Source: Rhodospirillales bacterium
GTDB taxonomy: Bacteria > Pseudomonadota > Alphaproteobacteria > Acetobacterales > Acetobacteraceae
Direction of reading: 5' to 3'
Assembly (NCBI GenBank): GCA_028866335.1
Contig: JAGWIL010000099.1
Span: forward strand, 1-6,214
Length of the DNA: 6,214 bases
Under the pieces are notes generated by a model. That model saw only the letters and a list, made by a program, of their open reading frames with translations, made no database searches and was not told the DNA's origin. Numbering within the stretch: position 1 is the stretch's first letter; the number at the start of each line of letters is the position of its first letter. The position numbers were made by a program, and so were the translations under genes. Below, piece by piece: positions 1 to 6,214 of the stretch.

Positions 1-66
1 CACGAGCAGCGCGAAAAACCCGCGCGCCACCCAACTCTCCATGAAATTCCGGACCCCGACCAGCAT
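1..66 (-). CDS. Peptidyl-prolyl cis-trans isomerase (PpiD/SurA_N type), N-terminal fragment
   Basis: Only the first 22 codons lie in the window; the gene runs off the left edge. The reverse strand reads MLVGVRNFMESWVARGFFAL and on, an N-terminus like that of PpiD-type foldases: a short basic and polar start (MLxxxRxxxxSWVAR) followed at once by a hydrophobic stretch that would be the single inner-membrane anchor. Family knowledge: PpiD-like proteins are anchored in the inner membrane with SurA-like chaperone and parvulin domains in the periplasm, where they help newly exported proteins fold near the Sec exit. A purine-rich stretch (AAAGAGAG) sits just upstream of the ATG at 66-64. Divergent placement next to tpiA is a common alphaproteobacterial arrangement and supports the call. 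The catalytic domain cannot be seen, so the assignment rests on 22 residues and context. Confidence 0.6.
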   Translation of the reverse strand, partial: MLVGVRNFMESWVARGFFALLV

Positions 67-72
67 CGCTCT

Positions 73-100
73 CTTTACCCAAAACCGCCGCCTCTATAGC
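73..100 (+). promoter_or_regulatory. Candidate promoter for tpiA (weak)
   Basis: CTTTAC (73-78) and TATAGC (95-100) are 16 bases apart on the plus strand and could serve as -35 and -10 boxes for the tpiA-secG-pyrG unit. The start point would be near 107, leaving a leader of about 55 bases. The -10 box overlaps the -10 box of the opposing PPIase promoter, so the two could compete for polymerase. Neither box is close to consensus, so this is tentative. Confidence 0.3.
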
Positions 101-108
101 TAGGCGGC
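87..108. repeat. Inverted repeat in the PPIase/tpiA divergent region
   Basis: GCCGCCT (87-93) and AGGCGGC (102-108) are perfect reverse complements separated by 8 AT-rich bases. The repeat brackets the -10 elements proposed for both divergent genes. It could be an operator or a small hairpin near the start of the tpiA transcript. There is no T-run after it, so it does not look like a terminator. Confidence 0.45.
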
Positions 109-121
109 AAGGACTGGGCAA
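93..121 (-). promoter_or_regulatory. Candidate sigma-70 promoter for the leftward PPIase gene
   Basis: Read on the minus strand, TTGCCC (121-116) and TATAGA (98-93) are separated by exactly 17 bases. This is a good match to the -35/-10 consensus. Transcription would start near position 86, giving a leader of about 20 bases before the ATG at 66. It is the best promoter-like pair seen in the window, but it is a pattern match only. Confidence 0.45.
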
Positions 122-149
122 TTCATGGCCGGAAAACCGGTTTGCGGTC

Positions 150-154
150 GGAGG
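150..154 (+). promoter_or_regulatory. Ribosome binding site that sets the tpiA start
   Basis: A perfect GGAGG lies 8 bases before the ATG at 163. An in-frame TTG at 142 would put this site inside the coding region, so 163 is preferred. Confidence 0.8.
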
Positions 155-162
155 AAACAGAG

Positions 163-894
163 ATGCGGCAACTTATAGCGGGCAACTGGAAAATGTTCGG
201 CAAGCTGGCGGATATCGCCGGTTTCGCCGCCGCGGTTAAAACCGCCCCCGCCGGAGTGGAGCTGCTGATATGCCCGCCTTTTACGCTGCTAGAGCGTTTC
301 ACCGCCGCGTTAGCTGGCAGCCCCGTTGCCATTGGCGGACAGGATTGCCACCCAACCCCGCAAGGGCCGCATACTGGCGACATCTCCGCCGCGATGCTTA
401 TGGAAGCTGGCGCAACCCATGTCATTCTCGGCCATTCTGAGCGCCGTGCCGACCATGGCGAAAACAATGCAGTGGTGCGCGCCAAGGCTGAAGCCGCCAT
501 TGCCGCCGGGCTCATCCCCATCATCTGCGTGGGCGAAACCGAAGCCGAGCGTGAAGCGGGCGAGGCCGAGCATGTGGTGCGCAGCCAGCTTCAGCACTCC
601 CTGCCACCGGGCTTTGCCGGGGTGGTGGCTTACGAGCCGATTTGGGCCATCGGCACTGGTCGCACCCCCACGGCGGAGGACGTAACCGCCATGCACGCGG
701 CCATCCGCGCCGGGCTGGGGGCGCAATTAGGCGCGGCAGGCAGTGCGGTGCGGATTCTCTACGGTGGCTCGGTAAAACCCAGCAACGCCGCCACCCTGCT
801 GGCCCTGCCGGAAGTGGGCGGCGCGCTGGTGGGGGGTGCCAGCTTGCAGGCGGAAGATTTCCTGGCCATCGCCCATGCCGCATTGCGTGGTTGA
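163..894 (+). CDS. tpiA: Triosephosphate isomerase
   Basis: Interconverts dihydroxyacetone phosphate and glyceraldehyde 3-phosphate in glycolysis and gluconeogenesis; a cytosolic (beta/alpha)8 barrel that normally forms a dimer. The 243-residue product is near the usual length of about 250. Visible active-site residues are Asn8 and Lys10 in AGNWKM, the electrophile His91 in ILGHSERR, and the base Glu158 in [11 protein letters not shown]. That last motif runs into the flexible lid (loop 6), and the YGGSV phosphate loop is at 200-204. The ATG at 163 is chosen because GGAGG lies 8 bases before it and the protein then begins [11 protein letters not shown], as is typical of the family; an in-frame TTG at 142 would overrun that site. 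It is followed after 54 bases by secG and is probably the first gene of a tpiA-secG-pyrG unit. No key residue is missing. Confidence 0.97.
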   Translation: MRQLIAGNWKMFGKLADIAGFAAAVKTAPAGVELLICPPFTLLERFTAALAGSPVAIGGQDCHPTPQGPHTGDISAAMLMEAGATHVILGHSERRADHGENNAVVRAKAEAAIAAGLIPIICVGETEAEREAGEAEHVVRSQLQHSLPPGFAGVVAYEPIWAIGTGRTPTAEDVTAMHAAIRAGLGAQLGAAGSAVRILYGGSVKPSNAATLLALPEVGGALVGGASLQAEDFLAIAHAALRG

Positions 895-948
895 ACTTCA
901 AACGATCCGGCTCTAGAAGCGCGCCTGACTGTTTAAGCGGGTTTATTG

Positions 949-3026
<2,078 letters not shown>

Positions 3027-3036
3027 AAGGGTTGCC

Positions 3037-3708
3037 TCACCACATCTCGTAGTCGAACAGGTAGAAATCGTCCCGGTAAACCTCGTTGATCTTTTTCACC
3101 GAGGCCGGGTTCAGCACCTCGCGCACAGGCAAACTGCCTGACTTCACATTCTCCTTCGGCGTGGCCAGCATAATCCGGCGCAGCTCCGGGTCGAACACTT
3201 CAAGCTTGCGGCTGGTCTGTTCGATGTTTTCCAGCTTCACGATACAATCCACCAGGCATTTCGGCCCCAGATAAGCCATATCGCGCTGGCGCACGGCATG
3301 GCGGTAGGGAAACTGCCAGCCGGAAATATTGCCGCTCGTAATCGAGCCGATGAATCCATTCACTTTCTCAAGGTAAATCGCCCGGGCCGCCGCGCCATCC
3401 GCCGCTGTGTGTACGGCCTGAAGCAAATCAGGGTTGGTTTCGTTAAAAGCCGAGACGGCGCGGGTATAAGGGTCGCGCACCAGCATGAAGGTGAAGCTCT
3501 CTCGCAGCAGTGCGAAATATGCCGGGAAGGCCTGGCGGAACACATGCATCGGCATATGCGCCTTGTCGATCTGCTTCCCGTTCACCTCATGGAAAAACCA
3601 GAAGAAATGGTCGGTCGTGTCAAACTTCATCAACGCGGAGCGAGCCGTGGTGCCACCAGCTTTCGGGTTATGGATGAACACAAACCGCCGCGACTCACTG
3701 ATAATCAC
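3037..3708 (-). CDS. Sulfotransferase, Sulfotransfer_2 family
   Basis: Probably transfers a sulfuryl group from PAPS to a sugar or other hydroxyl acceptor; the substrate cannot be told from sequence. The 223-residue product carries the 5'-phosphosulfate loop FIHNPKAGGTT at 11-21 with Lys16. A His at 51 (KAHMPM) lies where these enzymes often carry an important His. The 3'-phosphate motif LVRDPYTRAVSAFNE at 76-90 has Arg78 and Ser86. The Y.DDF..F.YE ending (211-221) is common in the family. The start is GTG at 3708, because the frame has a TGA four codons upstream and the protein then begins MIISESRRFVFIHNPKAGG, as relatives do. A GAGG lies only 4 bases before it, so initiation may be modest. 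No signal peptide or membrane segment is seen, so it should be cytoplasmic. It stands alone, opposite in direction to all genes right and left except the edge PPIase. Sampled lines show GC of about 53-60 percent, perhaps slightly below its neighbours. Confidence 0.82.
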   Translation of the reverse strand: MIISESRRFVFIHNPKAGGTTARSALMKFDTTDHFFWFFHEVNGKQIDKAHMPMHVFRQAFPAYFALLRESFTFMLVRDPYTRAVSAFNETNPDLLQAVHTAADGAAARAIYLEKVNGFIGSITSGNISGWQFPYRHAVRQRDMAYLGPKCLVDCIVKLENIEQTSRKLEVFDPELRRIMLATPKENVKSGSLPVREVLNPASVKKINEVYRDDFYLFDYEMW

Positions 3709-3879
3709 GCTGCCTCATTCCCTTCGCACCAAATGGTAAATGTCCGGGCCTATTCCGGTTTATCGTTGTACAACACCACATCGCACTGGAATCCAAGCCT
3801 TTAAGCGCCGCGCTGCTGGCGTTTTGCTTCAGAAGGCCGCCTTGTTGCCGTGCAAGCGGCATATGACTACATGTTGTTT
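3709..3879. other. Divergent intergenic region between sulfotransferase and lipoprotein genes
   Basis: This 171-base stretch has no convincing gene of its own. It must hold the promoters for the leftward sulfotransferase and the rightward lipoprotein-pyrD operon, but I could not find a clean -35/-10 pair for either. It contains a perfect 10-bp palindrome at 3765-3774. An in-frame GTG at 3850 and ATG at 3871 near its right end are alternative starts for the lipoprotein gene. Confidence 0.6.
3765..3774. repeat. Perfect palindrome GTTGTACAAC
   Basis: GTTGTACAAC reads the same on both strands; the symmetry does not extend to the flanking bases. It sits about midway in the divergent region, 57 bases from the sulfotransferase start and about 105 from the lipoprotein start, where an operator would be expected. 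One 10-bp palindrome can occur by chance, so its role is unproven. Confidence 0.4.
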
Positions 3880-4302
3880 ATGCGCTCTGCTCCCTTTCTG
3901 CTGCTTTCCGCCCTTGCTCTGGCCTCCTGCGCTCCGCCGGGCCAGCAGAGCATTTCCCCCACCCCCGCCGGGCCGGATACGCAGACCATTTCCGCAGCTG
4001 ACGCTTTCCAGAACCGCATCCCGCTGGTCTCCATTCTGCCAGATACGCAGGATTTCCAGGGCCCGCTGAAATCTGCCGTGGCCCAGGCCCTTGCCATCAA
4101 GCCGGATGCCACCTTTCAGGTGATGGCCGAAACCCCGGCCACCGGAGCGCCGGATAATGACGCTAAAACCCTGGCCACACTTGCCCCGCAGGCAACGGCG
4201 ATCGCAAACGCCATCATCGCTGATGGCGTGCCCGCCGCGCGTGTGTCCGCTGGCGGTAAAACAGCCGGGCTGGATCAGGTGCTGCTCGTCTACGTGAAAT
4301 GA
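3880..4302 (+). CDS. Hypothetical lipoprotein upstream of pyrD
   Basis: I do not recognise a named family. The ATG at 3880 gives 140 residues starting MRSAPFLLLSALALASCAPP: one Arg, a hydrophobic core and a lipobox LASC with Cys17 as the lipidation site. The following Ala gives no inner-membrane retention signal, so outer-membrane sorting is plausible. A Pro/Ser/Thr-rich linker (18-40) follows. The remaining region has the strand IPLVSI at 47-52, a helix-like segment near 61-72, the strand FQVMAETPATG at 79-89, an Ala-rich helix near 95-115, GVPAARVSAGG at 116-126 and a final strand VLLVYVK. This order loosely resembles a shortened OmpA-like domain, but without the Asp and Arg that bind peptidoglycan. 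Other in-frame starts are ATG 3871 and GTG 3850; none has a strong ribosome site. The stop overlaps the pyrD start as ATGA, so the two genes are probably translationally coupled. Confidence 0.75.
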   Translation: MRSAPFLLLSALALASCAPPGQQSISPTPAGPDTQTISAADAFQNRIPLVSILPDTQDFQGPLKSAVAQALAIKPDATFQVMAETPATGAPDNDAKTLATLAPQATAIANAIIADGVPAARVSAGGKTAGLDQVLLVYVK

Positions 4303-5330
4303 TTTTTGCACCGCCTTTCCTTATGCCAGCCCTCCGGCAGCTGGACCCGGAACGTGCCCATAATCTCTCCCTGAAGGCACTTCGCCTTGGGCTGGTGGGG
4401 CGCGATACCACGCCAGATGATCCCATCCTGGCCACGGCTGCCTTCGGGCGGGCGCTGACCAACCCCATCGGCCTCGCTGCCGGGTTCGACAAGAACGCCT
4501 ATGCCGTGACGGCACTGGGGCGGCTTGGGTTCGGCTTCGTGGAAACCGGCACCGTTACCCCCCGCTCGCAAGCAGGCAACCCATTGCCGCGTTTGTTCCG
4601 CCTCACCGAGGACCGCGCGGTGATCAACCGCATGGGCTTTAATAATGCGGGGCTGGACGCCTACATCGCCAATTTGAAACAGGCGGATCGCAGGGCGCTG
4701 GTGCTGGGGGCGAATGTCGGCATCAACAAGGAAGGCGCCGACCCGGAGCGCGATTACCCCGCCTTGGTGCAGGCCGTGGCACCGTTCGCGGATTATATCA
4801 CCATCAACATTTCATCCCCCAACACGCCGGGCCTGCGGGATTTGCAATCTGAGGAGCGGCTCGCCGGCATTCTTTCGCGCATCGCCGCGCCGAAGCCGGT
4901 TTATGTGAAAATCGCACCGGATTTGTCAGAGGATGGGTTGGAGGCGGTGATCTCAGTCGCCGTTCAGCATAATGTCGCCGGGTTAATTATCTCCAACACC
5001 ACCATCGCCCGGCCGGATACGCTGAAAAGCCCGCTGAAGCGCGAAACTGGCGGGCTTTCCGGCGCGCCACTCTTCGCGCCCTCCACCGCCATGCTGGCGC
5101 GGGCCTATAAACTTGCGGGCAAACGCCTGGCGTTCATCGGCGCGGGTGGGGTATTCACGGCGGAGGACGCGCTGGCGAAAATCCTGGCCGGGGCGTCTCT
5201 GGTGCAGGTCTATTCCGGCTTTGCCTATCAAGGCCCGGCGATGCTGCCGAAACTGAAGACCCGGCTGGCGGCACTTTTAAAAGAACGTGGCTTTGCTTCT
5301 GTCTCAGAGGCGGTGGGTGCCGGGCTATGA
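4299..5330 (+). CDS. pyrD: Dihydroorotate dehydrogenase (quinone), class 2
   Basis: Oxidises dihydroorotate to orotate in de novo pyrimidine synthesis, passing electrons through FMN to membrane quinone. The 343-residue product matches class 2 enzymes (about 335-350). Residues 1-40 form the helical N-terminal extension (DPERAHNLSLKALRLGL) that class 2 enzymes use to bind the membrane and quinone. FMN and substrate motifs follow in order: GLAAGFDKN at 58-66, PRSQAGNPLPRLFRL at 88-102 and NRMGFNN at 110-116. INISSPNTPGLR at 169-180 has the catalytic Ser173, aligned with E. coli Ser175. Then come VKIAPDL with Lys204, SNTT at 232-235, GGLSG at 251-255, GAGGV at 281-285 and VYSGFAYQGP at 304-313. 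The start overlaps the preceding lipoprotein stop and the stop overlaps the next start, both as ATGA. No frameshift or missing residue was noticed. Confidence 0.97.
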   Translation: MIFAPPFLMPALRQLDPERAHNLSLKALRLGLVGRDTTPDDPILATAAFGRALTNPIGLAAGFDKNAYAVTALGRLGFGFVETGTVTPRSQAGNPLPRLFRLTEDRAVINRMGFNNAGLDAYIANLKQADRRALVLGANVGINKEGADPERDYPALVQAVAPFADYITINISSPNTPGLRDLQSEERLAGILSRIAAPKPVYVKIAPDLSEDGLEAVISVAVQHNVAGLIISNTTIARPDTLKSPLKRETGGLSGAPLFAPSTAMLARAYKLAGKRLAFIGAGGVFTAEDALAKILAGASLVQVYSGFAYQGPAMLPKLKTRLAALLKERGFASVSEAVGAGL

Positions 5331-6154
5331 GCGGTTTTGGCGCGCTGGCGGAAAAGTATGACGGCTTCATCGTCGATCTCTGGGGCGTGGTGCATGACGG
5401 CCACAGCCCTTTTCCCGGCGTGCTGGAGTGCCTGGCGCGCCTGAAGGCGGTGGGCAAGCGGGTGGTGTTTCTCTCCAACGCCCCGCGCCGCCCTTCCGGC
5501 ATTATCCAATTCCTCGCCAGCATGGGCGTGACGCCAGACCTGCATGACGGTGTTATGTCCAGCGGTGAGGCGGTTTATCTTGGCCTGCGCGACAGAACCG
5601 AAGAATTCGCCACACTCGGCCGGCGACTCTACCATCTTGGGCCGCCGCGCGACCGGGATGTATTCGACAGCCTGGATTACGAGCAGGCCGCCGACCCCGC
5701 AGAGGCGGATTTTGTGTTGAACACCGGGCCGGATGATGACCTCGGTCCCCACGAGCCGGCACTTTACCGTCCGGTGCTGGATGCCTGCCTGAAGGCCCAG
5801 CTGCCAATGGTCTGCGCCAACCCCGATTTGGAAGTGTTGAAGGGCGGCGAACGCATTATCTGCGCCGGGTATCTCGCACAGCTTTACGCGGGTGATGGCG
5901 GGCGCGTTATCCAGCGCGGCAAGCCGGATGCGGCGATCTACACCCCCACCCTCGCCTTGCTCGGCACCAGCCCGGCCCGGACCCTGGCGGTGGGGGATTC
6001 GTTGCGCACCGATATCGCCGGAGCCAAGGCTGCGAACATCGATAGTTGCTGGGTGCTCTCCGGCATTCACGCTTTGCACCCGGAAGCAGCCCCGGCGGAA
6101 GCCGCTGCATCCGGGCTGAATCCAATTGCCATTCTTCCCGGCTTTGCCTGGTAG
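5327..6154 (+). CDS. HAD-superfamily class IIA hydrolase, TIGR01459-like
   Basis: A probable phosphatase of the NagD-like class IIA HAD group; the substrate is unknown. The 275-residue product shows motif I as IVDLWGVVHDG at 15-25 with nucleophile Asp17, motif II as FLSNAPRR at 48-55 (Ser50), motif III Lys199 in RGKPD, and motif IV AVGDSLRTDIAGA at 221-233 with Asp224 and Asp229. The class IIA cap lies between, roughly 75-180. The residue two after the nucleophile, normally the acid/base Asp, is Trp19. As I recall, DxWGVxH is typical of this subfamily rather than a mutation here. In other alphaproteobacteria I recall this family beside the FMN/FAD synthesis gene ribF; here it follows the FMN enzyme gene pyrD. 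The ATG at 5327 shares ATGA with the pyrD stop, indicating tight coupling. No signal peptide is seen, so it should be cytosolic. Confidence 0.88.
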   Translation: MSGFGALAEKYDGFIVDLWGVVHDGHSPFPGVLECLARLKAVGKRVVFLSNAPRRPSGIIQFLASMGVTPDLHDGVMSSGEAVYLGLRDRTEEFATLGRRLYHLGPPRDRDVFDSLDYEQAADPAEADFVLNTGPDDDLGPHEPALYRPVLDACLKAQLPMVCANPDLEVLKGGERIICAGYLAQLYAGDGGRVIQRGKPDAAIYTPTLALLGTSPARTLAVGDSLRTDIAGAKAANIDSCWVLSGIHALHPEAAPAEAAASGLNPIAILPGFAW

Positions 6155-6164
6155 GCCGCTGAAC

Positions 6165-6170
6165 AAGGAG
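6165..6170 (+). promoter_or_regulatory. Ribosome binding site of the SDR gene
   Basis: AAGGAG is placed 8 bases before the ATG at 6179. It is the strongest ribosome site in the right-hand gene cluster and fixes the start of the truncated last gene. Confidence 0.8.
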
Positions 6171-6178
6171 ACAGGAAC

Positions 6179-6214
6179 ATGAAAACGATTCTGGTCACTG
6201 GTGCCACCGCCGGG
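6179..6214 (+). CDS. Short-chain dehydrogenase/reductase, N-terminal fragment
   Basis: Only 12 codons are present before the window ends: MKTILVTGATAG. This is the first strand and the start of the TGxxxGxG dinucleotide-binding loop of classical SDR enzymes, which use NAD(P)H to reduce carbonyls or oxidise alcohols. The wording is close to YdfG-like members that act on 3-hydroxy acids, but so short a piece cannot settle the subfamily or cofactor. The start is well supported by AAGGAG 8 bases upstream. It lies 24 bases after the HAD gene in the same direction with no terminator visible between, so it probably belongs to the same operon. Confidence 0.75.
   Translation, partial: MKTILVTGATAG

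Noticed and set aside
310..726. Minus-strand frame opposite tpiA
   Set aside because: It is antisense to conserved tpiA coding sequence with no family resemblance.
3126..3140. Small hairpin CAGGCA-AAC-TGCCTG as a pyrG terminator
   Set aside because: The stem is only 6 bp, no T-run follows on the plus strand, and it is inside the sulfotransferase coding region 100 bases past the pyrG stop.
3298..3804. 168-codon plus-strand frame over the sulfotransferase gene
   Set aside because: It is antisense to a gene with clear PAPS-binding motifs and shows no domain of its own.
5228..6166. 312-codon open frame on the minus strand over the HAD gene
   Set aside because: It is antisense to a protein with intact HAD motifs and has no recognisable domain, so it is a shadow of the real gene.

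Overview
This window looks like a chromosomal housekeeping stretch from a GC-rich alphaproteobacterium, most likely an Acetobacteraceae relative (Acidocella/Acidiphilium-like). That placement rests on the tpiA-secG-pyrG order with a divergent PpiD/SurA-type foldase in front of tpiA, a quinone-linked (class 2) PyrD, a class IIA HAD protein of the TIGR01459 type, and overall protein style. It is an inference from memory, not a search result. No tRNA, rRNA, CRISPR array, insertion sequence or phage gene was seen.

Left part (1-3026). A leftward peptidyl-prolyl isomerase gene is cut by the window edge and shares a short divergent control region (67-162) with tpiA. Then come tpiA (glycolysis), secG (Sec translocon) and pyrG (CTP synthase), all rightward with gaps of about 50 bases, probably one transcription unit. 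All three encode full-length proteins with their catalytic or signature residues intact.

Middle part (3027-3879). A single leftward gene for a small PAPS-dependent sulfotransferase (Sulfotransfer_2 type) converges on pyrG with only 10 bases between them. A 171-base AT-richer divergent region then separates it from the next rightward genes. It holds a perfect 10-bp palindrome but no strong promoter.

Right part (3880-6214). An uncharacterised lipoprotein gene, pyrD (dihydroorotate dehydrogenase) and a HAD-IIA hydrolase gene are joined by two ATGA stop/start overlaps. A short-chain dehydrogenase gene follows after 24 bases with a good ribosome binding site and is cut by the window end. The four genes look like one translationally coupled operon. 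PyrD and PyrG both serve pyrimidine synthesis.

Nothing here amounts to a clearly new system. The items most worth a second look are the HAD protein with Trp in place of the usual acid/base Asp, the unknown lipoprotein coupled to pyrD, the lone sulfotransferase interrupting a conserved gene order, and the compact overlapping divergent promoters in front of tpiA.
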